64,000 bases of DNA. Origin: Ehrlichia chaffeensis str. Arkansas (GTDB taxonomy: Bacteria > Pseudomonadota > Alphaproteobacteria > Rickettsiales > Anaplasmataceae). The stretch spans positions 1-64,000 of the forward strand of contig NC_007799.1 of the NCBI RefSeq assembly GCF_000013145.1. Direction: 5' to 3'. How positions within the stretch are numbered: the stretch's first letter is position 1; each line of letters begins with the position of its first letter. Shown piece by piece: positions 19,647 to 28,889 of the stretch. Both the position numbers and the translations under genes were made by a program. The notes under the pieces are model-generated. The model was not told where the DNA came from. It made no database searches and saw only the letters and a list, made by a program, of their open reading frames with translations.

Positions 19647-21758
19647 ATGCCTTTAGAACTATTATTTGAATGCTTATCAGAAGAAACACCTCCTGAGATG
19701 CAGAGTAGTGCATATGCATACATGGATTCTTATATAAGAAAAGAACTAAGTCGTTGTAACATCAGTTTTGAGTCTGTAAAGGTATTTGTAACTTCAAATA
19801 GATTAACCTTGTATGTAAAAAATATAATCAATAACTTATCAAATAATACATTAAAGATAAAAGGACCTAAAGTATCAGCAGATAAGATTGCAATAGAAGG
19901 TTTTTTAAAGAAAGTTAATAAAAATTTCAGTGACCTTATAACATGCAAAATCGGTAATGATGATTTTTACTATGCTGAGCTTAATCATAATGAAGAAACA
20001 AATACAGAACATATAATCCTATCAATTATAGAAAACATGTTAAACAACTTTCCATGGGATAAAAAAATGAGATGGGGAGGTGGAAAAACATATTGGGTTC
20101 GCCCTATACTAAATATAATGTGTATACTTGATGGAAAAGTACTACCAATAAAGTTTGCAGATATAGAAGCAAATAACAAATCATGTGGTAACAGATTCAC
20201 AAATAAAGAATTTTTTGAAGTTGCAGATTTTAATTCTTATAATTCAAAACTAAAAAAAAATAATGTAATTTTATGCCAAAAAGAAAGGCTCAATTTTATA
20301 TTACATCAAATAAAAAGTATAACAGAAGAAAGTAATTTAATATGTGAGGATAATCAAAAATTAATTAATAAATTGAATGGAACTTTAGAATATCCAATAG
20401 TTATCATGGGATCAGTGGATGAAAAATTCTCTGAGTTACCAAAGGAATTAATACTAAGTGTGATGCACAATCATCAAAAATACCTAGCTGTTTTTAAAGA
20501 AGACAAAATTACAAACTTTATTACGATATCTACTATATCAAATGATAATATAATAAAAGGACACAATAACATATTAAATGCCAGGCTATTAGACGCAAGT
20601 TTTTTGGTAAAAAAAGACAAAGAATACAATATTGATTACTACATAGAAAAACTCAAACAAATAGTATTTCATGCAAAACTTGGATCTGTTTTTGAAAAAG
20701 TGAACCGCATAATAGCTTTATCAAAATACATTTCCATATGGATACCTCATTCCTCATTGATAAAGGTAGAAAGAGCAGCAAAATTATCCAAGTTTGATTT
20801 ATCAACACTAGCTATAAAAGAATTTCCAGAACTACAAGGAATAATGGGAGGATATTATGCCTCTTACTTTAATGAATCATTAGAAATTTCAGAATCTATA
20901 GTTAATCACTACGAGCCAACAAACCCACAAAAAGAATGTCCTTCTTCTCCTATATCAATAGCTGTATCCATATCTGATAAAATAGATAACTTAGTTGGAA
21001 TGATAGTTGCAGGAGAGCAAGTTACCAGTTCCCGTGATCCTTTTTCCATGAGAAGAATGGCTATATCAATTATTAGAATAATAATCGAAAACAATTTAAA
21101 CATACCAATAAGGCTTTTAATAGAAAAATCTGTATCACTGTACTCATTTGCAATTACAGAAAGAACTACTATTAACAAACTTAAGAATGTAATATCAAGA
21201 ACAAACAGAAAAAAAGAAATTATTTCATCTGTAATAGAATTTTTTTCAAATAGATTTAAAATTATCCTAAAAGAAGACGGCATAAAGGAAGATATAATAA
21301 ATGCCGTATTTGAAAGCAGAAAATTCAGTAATTTATTGTTAATAAAAACAGAAGCTAAGTTTCTTAACAATTATATTTTTACCAAAAATGGGGTTGAAAT
21401 AATAAAGGCATATAAAAGACTTAGTAATATAATTACAAAGGGAGAAAACGTAAACAATACAGCAAAGTACAAGTGTAATAAAAAATTATTCACAATAAAA
21501 GAAGAAACTGATCTATATAAAGAAATAACTTACCAAAAAAATAATATAAAAAGATTGATAAAGGACAACAAGTTTGAGGAATCGTTAAATAATCTTTACA
21601 AATTGAGTTGTTGCGTAAACAGTTTTATGGACAACGTAAAAGTAAATGATCAAACAAATAAAGAATTACATAAAAACAGGCTTTCTATTGTTAAAAATGC
21701 ATTTTATATTTTTGACTTAGTTACAGATTTTAGTAAGATTAAAAATACACATAGGTAA
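19647..21758 (+). CDS. glyS: Glycyl-tRNA synthetase beta subunit
   Basis: GlyS binds tRNA-Gly and completes the synthetase formed with GlyQ. The 703-residue protein begins LELLFECLSEETPPEM, a variant of the usual LLVEIGTEELPP opening. It has the VRPIL motif after MRWGGGKTYW, an MHNHQKYLAVF segment, and the C-terminal region with DPFSMRRMAISIIR, which matches the family DPFxLRRxA. The sequence is Lys/Asn/Ile-rich and divergent, as for other large proteins in this AT-rich genome, but length and order with glyQ are normal. Confidence 0.95.
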   Translation: MPLELLFECLSEETPPEMQSSAYAYMDSYIRKELSRCNISFESVKVFVTSNRLTLYVKNIINNLSNNTLKIKGPKVSADKIAIEGFLKKVNKNFSDLITCKIGNDDFYYAELNHNEETNTEHIILSIIENMLNNFPWDKKMRWGGGKTYWVRPILNIMCILDGKVLPIKFADIEANNKSCGNRFTNKEFFEVADFNSYNSKLKKNNVILCQKERLNFILHQIKSITEESNLICEDNQKLINKLNGTLEYPIVIMGSVDEKFSELPKELILSVMHNHQKYLAVFKEDKITNFITISTISNDNIIKGHNNILNARLLDASFLVKKDKEYNIDYYIEKLKQIVFHAKLGSVFEKVNRIIALSKYISIWIPHSSLIKVERAAKLSKFDLSTLAIKEFPELQGIMGGYYASYFNESLEISESIVNHYEPTNPQKECPSSPISIAVSISDKIDNLVGMIVAGEQVTSSRDPFSMRRMAISIIRIIIENNLNIPIRLLIEKSVSLYSFAITERTTINKLKNVISRTNRKKEIISSVIEFFSNRFKIILKEDGIKEDIINAVFESRKFSNLLLIKTEAKFLNNYIFTKNGVEIIKAYKRLSNIITKGENVNNTAKYKCNKKLFTIKEETDLYKEITYQKNNIKRLIKDNKFEESLNNLYKLSCCVNSFMDNVKVNDQTNKELHKNRLSIVKNAFYIFDLVTDFSKIKNTHR

Positions 21759-21821
21759 GTCTTGAATTTTTTTAAAATCGTATATAAATATTTTACCTGA
21801 TACTTATAAAGAAGAATTGGT

Positions 21822-22964
21822 ATGAGTAAGAGTGACTATTATGATCTATTAGGTGTAAGTAAAAGTGCAACACCAGAAGAAATAAAAAAAGCTTATAGAA
21901 AAATGGCACTAAAGTACCATCCTGATAAAAATCCTGGCAATAAAGAAGCAGAAGAAAAGTTTAAAGAATTATCAGAAGCTTATGATGTTCTCATAGATCA
22001 AGATAAGAGAGCAGCATATGACAAATATGGACACAATGCTTTTGATAGCTCTGGAAGAGGAGGATTTGATTTTAATAGTGGTTTTTCTGGTGATTTTTCT
22101 GACATATTTAATGATCTTTTTGGTGGAGGATTTAGAGGAGGAAGAGGATCATCCAGAAGACATGATAGCGGAGCTGTAGGATCAGATTTAAGATTTGATA
22201 TAGAAATAACACTAGAGGATTCATTTAACGGTAAGAAAGTACCTATAAGTTATGTTACTTACGTAAAATGTTCAAGTTGTAGCGGTTCTGGAAGTGAAGG
22301 ATCAGCAAAATCCGTACAGTGTAGTACATGTCATGGTGTAGGTAATGTTAGAACACAACAAGGGTTTTTTACAATAGAAAGAACATGTCATGTATGTAAT
22401 GGAGAAGGAGAAATAATACAAAATAAATGTAAAAAATGTTCTGGAAGTGGTCGTGTAAGAGATGAAGTAAACTTACTTGTTACAATTCCAAAAGGAATAG
22501 AAAGTGGTAATAAAATTAGGTTAAATGGAAAAGGAGAAGCAGGATATAGGGGTGCAAGAAGTGGAGATTTGTATGTTTATTCTAATATACAAAAACATAA
22601 ATTCTTTACACGCAATGGATCTGACCTTTATTGCAATGTACCCATAAAAATGACACTTGCTGCACTAGGAGGACATATAGAAATGCCATCTATAGATGGA
22701 ACATGGACAAAAGTGAAAGTCCCAGAAGGATCACAAAACGGAGATAAATTAAGACTTAAAGAAAAAGGAATGCCAATTATAAATTCATCAAAAAGAGGAG
22801 ATATGTACATACAGATAACTGTAGAAACTCCTGTGAAGTTAACTAAAAAGCAAAAAGAATTATTACAAAAGTTTGATGATGAACCTAACGTAGATTGTAA
22901 TCCTCAGTCGACTGGCTTTTTTCAGAAAGTAAAAAGTTTTTGGAAAGATATCAGGTCAAACTGA
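21822..22964 (+). CDS. dnaJ: Chaperone protein DnaJ
   Basis: DnaJ is the Hsp40 co-chaperone that delivers substrates to DnaK and stimulates its ATPase. The 380-residue protein has a J domain with HPD at residues 33-35, a Gly/Phe-rich linker (about 70-120), four CxxCxGxG zinc repeats ([32 protein letters not shown]) and a C-terminal substrate-binding domain. All key residues are present. dnaK is not in the window. Confidence 0.97.
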   Translation: MSKSDYYDLLGVSKSATPEEIKKAYRKMALKYHPDKNPGNKEAEEKFKELSEAYDVLIDQDKRAAYDKYGHNAFDSSGRGGFDFNSGFSGDFSDIFNDLFGGGFRGGRGSSRRHDSGAVGSDLRFDIEITLEDSFNGKKVPISYVTYVKCSSCSGSGSEGSAKSVQCSTCHGVGNVRTQQGFFTIERTCHVCNGEGEIIQNKCKKCSGSGRVRDEVNLLVTIPKGIESGNKIRLNGKGEAGYRGARSGDLYVYSNIQKHKFFTRNGSDLYCNVPIKMTLAALGGHIEMPSIDGTWTKVKVPEGSQNGDKLRLKEKGMPIINSSKRGDMYIQITVETPVKLTKKQKELLQKFDDEPNVDCNPQSTGFFQKVKSFWKDIRSN

Positions 22965-23009
22965 ACCCCAATAACTGTTAATATAGAGTTATAATATATG
23001 TCAACAAAA

Positions 23010-23849
23010 CTACTTATTATTGTTGTACTCTATGTCAAGTCCTATATCTTTATTTTGAAAAGAGTTAGTTATACACCCAATAGAAATATAATCTACTCCT
23101 GTTAGTGCAATGTTTCTGACATTTCTTATGTTCACACATCCAGAAACTTCTAAAACTGATTTTCCATTAACTATATCAACCGCTTTTTTTATTTCACTAA
23201 TACTCATATTATCTAACAATATCATATCTACATTATTAGACAGTGATTCCTCAACTTGAGATATATTGTCACATTCAATAGCAATATATTCATTTTTTAG
23301 ATTTTTTCTAAGCCTTTGTATAGCTAAGGTAATACTTCCACAGCTAGCTATATGATTATCTTTTATAAGTACACCATCACACAAATTGTCTCTATAACTT
23401 TCCCCACCACCAATACATACAGAATATTTATCTAACATTCTTAAACCAGGAGTAGTTTTTCTAGTGCTACGAATCTTAACTTTTGTTCCAGATACTTCAT
23501 CGACAAATTGCCTAGTGATTGACGCTATACCAGAAGCATGCTGAATGAAGTTTAAAATAACTCTTTCAATAGGCAGTAAATATATTGCTAATGCTTCTCC
23601 ACTTACTAAGGTGCTATTTTTTCCTGTTATATCTCCATCTTTCTTATGAATTTCATACTTTACATGCTCTTTATTCATATTAAAGACTTCTTCTAGTATA
23701 GGAATTCCACAAACTACTAAATTTTCTCTTGTATTTATTGCAAAATTTACTTTTTCATTAATTAATATACTATTAGTAGTTATATCACCTTTGTCTCCTA
23801 AATCTTCTTTTAATGCATTATGTATAATTTCTGAAAATGAGATTTTCAT
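23010..23849 (-). CDS. nadC: Nicotinate-nucleotide pyrophosphorylase (carboxylating)
   Basis: NadC converts quinolinate and PRPP to nicotinate mononucleotide in de novo NAD synthesis. The 279-residue protein has EDLGDKGDITTNS at the N-terminus, the TRKTTPGLRMLDKY motif for PRPP and quinolinate binding, and DGVLIKDNH with the active-site Lys. nadA, the preceding step, is at 31156-32100. The gene is convergent with dnaJ; a short ATAACT/AGTTAT hairpin lies in the 45-bp spacer. Confidence 0.96.
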   Translation of the reverse strand: MKISFSEIIHNALKEDLGDKGDITTNSILINEKVNFAINTRENLVVCGIPILEEVFNMNKEHVKYEIHKKDGDITGKNSTLVSGEALAIYLLPIERVILNFIQHASGIASITRQFVDEVSGTKVKIRSTRKTTPGLRMLDKYSVCIGGGESYRDNLCDGVLIKDNHIASCGSITLAIQRLRKNLKNEYIAIECDNISQVEESLSNNVDMILLDNMSISEIKKAVDIVNGKSVLEVSGCVNIRNVRNIALTGVDYISIGCITNSFQNKDIGLDIEYNNNK

Positions 23850-23921
23850 ATTTATTACGTCTTTTTGTACACTATATTATAACAACATTGAAGTAATGTA
23901 AAAATCTTATATTATTCCAAT

Positions 23922-24530
23922 ATGAATTTATTACAAAATAATATGAACATACATGCTGTTGTAATAGTATTATCCTATTTAATAGGATCTATACCATTTG
24001 GCTTAATATTATCTTACATTGGAGGGCTAGGTGATATTAGAAAAGTAGGATCAGGGAATATAGGAGCAACGAATGTTTTTAGAAAAAGCAAAAAACTAGC
24101 TGTGATGACCTTACTTTTAGATGCAGTCAAAGGGTTAATATCAGTTTTGTTAGCTAAAATTTATAGTACGGATCAGACATTTGCTTTTATATCTGCTATG
24201 TTTTCTATAATAGGACATATGTTTCCTGTGTGGTTATTATTTAAGGGTGGTAAAGGAATATCTACACTTTTAGGATCAATGGTGCTTATTGAATATAAGT
24301 TTGTAATATGCTTTTTATTTATTTGGATTACACTTTTTGCAATATTTAAGTACTCTTCATTATCATCTATTGTGTCGACTATTTTTGTAGCGTTGCTAGT
24401 GTACATGTATTACACAATGAATGACACAGCCGTTTTTATAGCTATGTCACTATTAATCATTACACAACATGCTGACAACATAGCACGAATGCTAAGTGGA
24501 AAAGAAAACAAGTTAAATATAGGATTGTAG
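23922..24530 (+). CDS. plsY: Acyl phosphate:glycerol-3-phosphate acyltransferase PlsY
   Basis: PlsY makes lysophosphatidic acid from acyl phosphate and glycerol 3-phosphate in the inner membrane. The 202-residue protein has about five hydrophobic helices and the three family motifs: SIPFG with GSGNIGATNVFR (about 45-56), GHMFPVWLLFKGGKGIST, and a late HADNIARML stretch. An internal Met at residue 8 is an alternative start. The gene is divergent from nadC and ends 7 bp before the end of convergent ruvC. Confidence 0.94.
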   Translation: MNLLQNNMNIHAVVIVLSYLIGSIPFGLILSYIGGLGDIRKVGSGNIGATNVFRKSKKLAVMTLLLDAVKGLISVLLAKIYSTDQTFAFISAMFSIIGHMFPVWLLFKGGKGISTLLGSMVLIEYKFVICFLFIWITLFAIFKYSSLSSIVSTIFVALLVYMYYTMNDTAVFIAMSLLIITQHADNIARMLSGKENKLNIGL

Positions 24531-24537
24531 TAAAATG

Positions 24538-25008
24538 TTAAAAGCTTTTTTTAGAGTAAGCGTGACATAGAGCAACAGCTATTGAGTCAGAAATATCATA
24601 AGTACCTGAACATTTGACATTAAGAATCTTTTCTATCATAAAGGACACCTGTTCTTTCTTGGCATGGCCGTTTCCTGTAATTGACTTTTTGACATAGTTT
24701 GTAGAATATTCAAACACTGGTATATCCTTAGTACTTAAAGTTAATAGTAAAATACCTCTAGCATAACATAGTGATATTGAAGATTTAGGATTTTTATTTA
24801 TGAATATTTCCTCCATAGATGCACTATCTACCTGATACAACCTAAGGATATCGAGAACATCCGTGTGTATTTTTCTTAACCTTTGACCAGTATCTTCCTT
24901 ACTATTGGTTACTACAGTACCCTTATCTATAAGTTTTATATCCTTGCTAACAGATAATATGCTCCATCCCGTACAATTTAAGCCAGGGTCAAGACCCATT
25001 ATTTTCAT
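24538..25008 (-). CDS. ruvC: Holliday junction resolvase RuvC
   Basis: RuvC cuts Holliday junctions during recombinational repair together with RuvAB. The 156-residue protein has the catalytic opening GLDPGLNCTGW (first Asp at residue 6), the SMEEIFI stretch with the second acid, a GNGHAKKEQV segment and the C-terminal DISDSIAVALCH with the last acidic residues. Its start lies one base after the stop of the cytochrome oxidase subunit III gene, so the two are probably co-transcribed. Confidence 0.95.
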   Translation of the reverse strand: MKIMGLDPGLNCTGWSILSVSKDIKLIDKGTVVTNSKEDTGQRLRKIHTDVLDILRLYQVDSASMEEIFINKNPKSSISLCYARGILLLTLSTKDIPVFEYSTNYVKKSITGNGHAKKEQVSFMIEKILNVKCSGTYDISDSIAVALCHAYSKKSF

Positions 25009-25009
25009 G

Positions 25010-25834
25010 TTATGAACTTATCCAGTACAAGAAAAAAAACAATAATAACCATATGACATCAACAAAATGCCAATACCATGCTGCACATTCAAAACCTATA
25101 TGGTTTTCTGGAGATAACTGATTTCTTTTTGCTCTAAGCCAACATATAGTTAAAAATAGTGTACCAACTATTACATGTACTCCATGAAAACCTGTCATCA
25201 TATAAAAATTTGAAGAATATATGGCTTTTTCCCCAGTTTCACGGAAGGAAAATCCTATATGTAGATACTCTATAGCCTGAAATACAGAGAATGTAATACC
25301 AAGCAATAAAGTCATCCCTAACATTTTTACTGTGTTTTTGTTATCATCGTTTATCAATGAATAGTGAGACCAAGTTAAAGTACAACCTGACAATAAGAGA
25401 ATAACTGTATTCAATAAAGGTATAGACCAAGGGTCAAGTTTAGTAATGCCAGATGGAGGCCAAGATAATAGTTTGCTCGGTACTAGATTTTCGAGCATGT
25501 ATACAGGAAATAACCAAGCTTTAAAAAACGACCAAAAGAAGCCAAAAAAGAACATTGTTTCTGAAAGAATAAGGGCAGCCATAGCCAACCTAATTCCTTT
25601 CTTTACAATTTCAGTATGGCAATTGTCTCTAATTGCTTCTGTAACTACGTCTTTCCACCATTTATACAAGACTATACTTACAGAAGACATACCAAATGCA
25701 AGTACAATTTTGCTGATATGTGATCCATGAATTGTTCCGACTGCTCCTAACGCTGTTATCAATATTGTGAGAGAGAATAACAATGGCCATGGGCTAGGGT
25801 TTACTAGATGATAATCATGTAGCTTCCCTTTCAT
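25010..25834 (-). CDS. ctaE: Cytochrome c oxidase subunit III
   Basis: This is subunit III of the aa3-type terminal oxidase in the inner membrane. The 274-residue protein begins with HDYHLVNPSPWPL, the mitochondrial-type N-terminus, and has seven hydrophobic helices, a SETMFFFGFFWSFF stretch, the FHGVHVIVGT motif and the final AAWYWHFVDVIWLLLF. Other oxidase subunits are not in the window. ruvC follows on the same strand after one base. Confidence 0.96.
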   Translation of the reverse strand: MKGKLHDYHLVNPSPWPLLFSLTILITALGAVGTIHGSHISKIVLAFGMSSVSIVLYKWWKDVVTEAIRDNCHTEIVKKGIRLAMAALILSETMFFFGFFWSFFKAWLFPVYMLENLVPSKLLSWPPSGITKLDPWSIPLLNTVILLLSGCTLTWSHYSLINDDNKNTVKMLGMTLLLGITFSVFQAIEYLHIGFSFRETGEKAIYSSNFYMMTGFHGVHVIVGTLFLTICWLRAKRNQLSPENHIGFECAAWYWHFVDVIWLLLFFFLYWISS

Positions 25835-25933
25835 TATGGTATCCTTTAAAGATTATTTTTATTTATTAATTTTCTATAGTCAAAGCAATAGATTGTCAAG
25901 TTCATATTTTACAGTGTTGTTTTTAATAATGTA

Positions 25934-26938
25934 TTAAACAACAGATTTTATTGTGTCTACAAGTGCTGCAATATTAGCTATAGGGGTACTTGGTATTACT
26001 CCATGACCTAAGTTAAATATGAAAGGTTTGTCCTTCATTATATTGATTAGTTCTTTCGTTTGGGATATTGCCTTACTTTTGTCATACGCTACTAGATATG
26101 GATCTATATTTCCTTGTAGTACTGACGGAATGTTACTTTTTGCCCAAGACATTGGGGTATTATAGTCGACACTTGTGACTGAAACTTCCGTTTCTTCTGA
26201 AAACTGCTTGTACATCACTCCTGCACCCTTAGGAAATCCTATGATGGGGAATTCTGGATAAAGTTTACGTATAGACGAGACTATTTCTTTCGTTGGGTCT
26301 ATTATCCACTTTTTGAATTCGCCGGCTGGTACAATTCCTGCATTGCTATCAAAAATTTGTATTATGTCTACACCGCTTTCTATTTGTTTTATTAAGTATA
26401 AGGTTGTCACCTTTGTAATTTTTTCTACTATTTTTTCTAGGTTTTTAGTTTGTGAATAACACATCTCTCTTATTTTTGAGAAATTTTTATCTCTTCCTAT
26501 CATATAAGAGGCTATAGTCCAAGGTGCACCTGCAAACCCTATCAATGGCTTGTCTCTTTGTAAGGACTTTCTTACTTCTTTTATACCCCTAAAAACATTT
26601 TTAAGATGATCCAATGCAGCTTCTTCGGGAACGCTTATTTCTGAGTGGTTAGATATTAGCTGCAACTCGGGTCCTTTCTCTTTCGTGAATTCTACTTTGC
26701 AACCTAAGGCGTCAGGGATTACCAGTATGTCTGAAAATATTATCGCCGCGTCCAAGCCGAACCTCCTTACTGGTTGTAATGTAACCTCCTTTACCAGCTC
26801 TGGTGTATAACACAGTTCTAGAAAGCTTCCTGCCTCCTCTGCCACCTTGCGGTACTCCGGTAAGTATCTACCGGCTTGGCGCATGAACCAGACTGGAATC
26901 TCTTTTTGCTTGGCCCTGCTTGTTATAGTCTTTAACAT
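25934..26938 (-). CDS. hemE: Uroporphyrinogen decarboxylase
   Basis: HemE decarboxylates uroporphyrinogen III to coproporphyrinogen III in heme synthesis. The 334-residue protein starts with the family PVWFMRQAGRYLPEYR (about residues 16-31) and has GFAGAPWTIASYM, the QIFDSNAG stretch and FNLGHGVIP near the end. The 5' third of the gene is noticeably richer in G and C than the surroundings. Its promoter must lie in the origin region, since hemE flanks oriC in Rickettsiales and Caulobacter. Confidence 0.97.
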   Translation of the reverse strand: MLKTITSRAKQKEIPVWFMRQAGRYLPEYRKVAEEAGSFLELCYTPELVKEVTLQPVRRFGLDAAIIFSDILVIPDALGCKVEFTKEKGPELQLISNHSEISVPEEAALDHLKNVFRGIKEVRKSLQRDKPLIGFAGAPWTIASYMIGRDKNFSKIREMCYSQTKNLEKIVEKITKVTTLYLIKQIESGVDIIQIFDSNAGIVPAGEFKKWIIDPTKEIVSSIRKLYPEFPIIGFPKGAGVMYKQFSEETEVSVTSVDYNTPMSWAKSNIPSVLQGNIDPYLVAYDKSKAISQTKELINIMKDKPFIFNLGHGVIPSTPIANIAALVDTIKSVV

Positions 26939-27361
26939 AAACTCTCCATTATAGAAATTATATATATTATATCCTTACAGATAGTTTTTATAGTTTATCT
27001 CTGTGAATTATGTGAATAAAACTTATTTTTGCAAAATATGTGAGTAGATTTTACTGATGTTTTTTTGTGAATAACTCTGTTAATAAAGTGTATATTATAC
27101 TGATTTTCTGCTATAATATGTGTGTATAAGTAATATGTGAATTATGTTGATAACTGTAGTTTTAACCAACACCTGATACGACAGTTATTGCGAACTTCAT
27201 GTTCCTAATAACTCTGTGGATAACTATGTAACAGAATGTGGACAACTTTTACTAACACATTTCGTATCGGGTTATTAACAAACTTATTAACACAAACTTT
27301 ATATAGAAAATAAAGTTTTGAATAGTATACTTGAGTGATAATAAAGAATTACAAATTGTAT
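26939..27361. other. Probable chromosomal replication origin (oriC) with DnaA-box cluster
   Basis: The spacer between hemE and the tlyC-like gene carries perfect TGTGNATAA DnaA boxes at 27011-27019, 27066-27074, 27121-27129 and 27215-27223, all in one orientation, with the first three exactly 55 bp apart. One-mismatch boxes stand at 27002, 27136, 27145 and 27237, and reverse-orientation near-matches (TTATTAACA) at 27272 and 27284. The rest is extremely AT-rich. It is established that the origin of Wolbachia, Ehrlichia and Anaplasma has been placed between hemE and a COG1253 (tlyC) gene, and strand composition switches here. CtrA-like TTAAC half-sites are present (27274 and 27287), but their spacing is not consensus. 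Confidence 0.88.
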
Positions 27362-28249
27362 ATGAGTGATAAACTTTCTGATAATAGTGATAGTGAAGAT
27401 AGGTTATCTTTAAAAGAGTCGTTAAGCGCTAAGTTAGTTTCATTTATGATAGAGAGAATGCCTAAATTAAAAAGGGTTGTCGAAAACAATTTGATTGATG
27501 ATAACGAGTGTTTCACCAACTCCCGCATGTTTTATAATCTTAGAAAGTTCAATGATTGCTTGGTGAGAGATGTAATGATTCCTAGAACAGAAATTTATGC
27601 CATAGACATTACAGATGTACCTGATAGCAAAAACTTGATAGATAAGGTAGTGAGCGGGCAGTACACCAGAATTCCAGCATATGAGAACAATTTGGATAAC
27701 ATAATAGGGTTTATTCACATTAAAGACATAATTTCAAATTTTCATAATGATTTTAATGTGAGAAATATAATTCGTGAGGTTATGTATATCCCTCCATCTA
27801 TGAAAGCAGTCAACTTATTTATAAAAATGCAATCTTCTCACATACATGTTGCTGTAGTAGTAGATGAGTATGGTGGAACAGAAGGATTAGTGACTATGGC
27901 GGATCTTATTGAAGAAATAGTAGGTGATATAGACGATGAGCACGATGTTCCCACTGTTCCAAGTATTGTTAATATCTCTGATAATAAAATTGAAGTAAAT
28001 GCCAGGGTATTAGTTAAAAACTTGGAAGAAATTTTCAATATTGATTTTAGAGATTGTAAAGAAGATGATTATGTAACAATAGGTGGACTCATTTTATCTA
28101 TGATCGGTAGAGTACCTATGACAAATGAAGTTTTTAAACATAAAAGTGGAGCTGTATTTTCCATTAAAGAGGCTGATGATAGGTGTATTTATAAAATAGT
28201 TATTGATTTAAGTGATGTAAAAAAAGTTGACTTAAAAATCGATTATTGA
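27362..28249 (+). CDS. tlyC: CBS-domain protein of the TlyC/CorC (hemolysin C) family
   Basis: The 295-residue protein belongs to COG1253: two CBS domains (about residues 60-180, with the [19 protein letters not shown] and [18 protein letters not shown] patterns) and a C-terminal CorC/HlyC transporter-associated domain. It lacks the N-terminal membrane DUF21 domain, like rickettsial TlyC, which was reported as a hemolysin; a role in ion homeostasis is also possible. I chose ATG 27362; an in-frame GTG at 27335 would add nine residues, and neither has a clear Shine-Dalgarno. Its 3' end overlaps the convergent prohead protease gene by 18 nt. Confidence 0.9.
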   Translation: MSDKLSDNSDSEDRLSLKESLSAKLVSFMIERMPKLKRVVENNLIDDNECFTNSRMFYNLRKFNDCLVRDVMIPRTEIYAIDITDVPDSKNLIDKVVSGQYTRIPAYENNLDNIIGFIHIKDIISNFHNDFNVRNIIREVMYIPPSMKAVNLFIKMQSSHIHVAVVVDEYGGTEGLVTMADLIEEIVGDIDDEHDVPTVPSIVNISDNKIEVNARVLVKNLEEIFNIDFRDCKEDDYVTIGGLILSMIGRVPMTNEVFKHKSGAVFSIKEADDRCIYKIVIDLSDVKKVDLKIDY

Positions 28250-28765
28250 GCTTAATCTATCTAGTGTGAGTTTAGCTTTTATAAAAGATGTTGCTAAATC
28301 TTCATGTGTATCTTTAACATTGGTGACCTTTGAATATATATTAGCAGGAAATGTGACTAAACTAACTTCCCATAAGGATATTTTCTTTAGTACCCTTACA
28401 CCTGTTTTTGCATCTATGTAGTCATCTATTATACTATATCCTATTGACAACGCATTAATGATACCATTTTTAATCATTAAATACGCTTCTTTCCCTTTTT
28501 GTAAGTCTAGTAGTAAATTTGCTGTTATATAGAGTCCTATATTGTCTTCAGTCAAGCTTGTGATGTTGCCTATGGGTTCTGTCGAATTGTGTTGCCATAA
28601 TAGCTTTATTTTGTGTGAATTTTTTACAGAATTACTAAAGGCCCCTGGTAGTATGATATGCTTTTGTTTATCAACGATGTTGAACACACTTGCATATCCT
28701 GAAAAAGTACCAGATTGTTTTATATTTTTTTCAGATAAAAATAAATTACATGTTTTTTGTTGCAT
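28232..28765 (-). CDS. HK97-family prohead protease (gene-transfer-agent type)
   Basis: This serine protease family matures phage or gene-transfer-agent capsids by cleaving the scaffold part of the capsid protein. The 177-residue protein shows the family opening with GTFSGYASVFN, the catalytic His in LLWQHN (His59), the Ser in NALSIGYS (Ser107) and the WEVSLVTFPAN strand. It lies downstream of the portal gene on the same strand with 124 bp between, the portal-protease order seen in the Rhodobacter gene transfer agent. No capsid gene follows. Both frames are open, so it is more likely a retained element than fresh decay. Confidence 0.92.
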   Translation of the reverse strand: MQQKTCNLFLSEKNIKQSGTFSGYASVFNIVDKQKHIILPGAFSNSVKNSHKIKLLWQHNSTEPIGNITSLTEDNIGLYITANLLLDLQKGKEAYLMIKNGIINALSIGYSIIDDYIDAKTGVRVLKKISLWEVSLVTFPANIYSKVTNVKDTHEDLATSFIKAKLTLDRLSSIIDF

Positions 28766-28889
28766 AAAAAAACTTCTACTAATTATTTGTTAATAAAATT
28801 GACAATGAGTGCTGAGATATATCATGTAATGTCTAATTATTGAAAATTTGCGAAATCTCAGAAATCATTAAAATTGTGATAATATTTTT

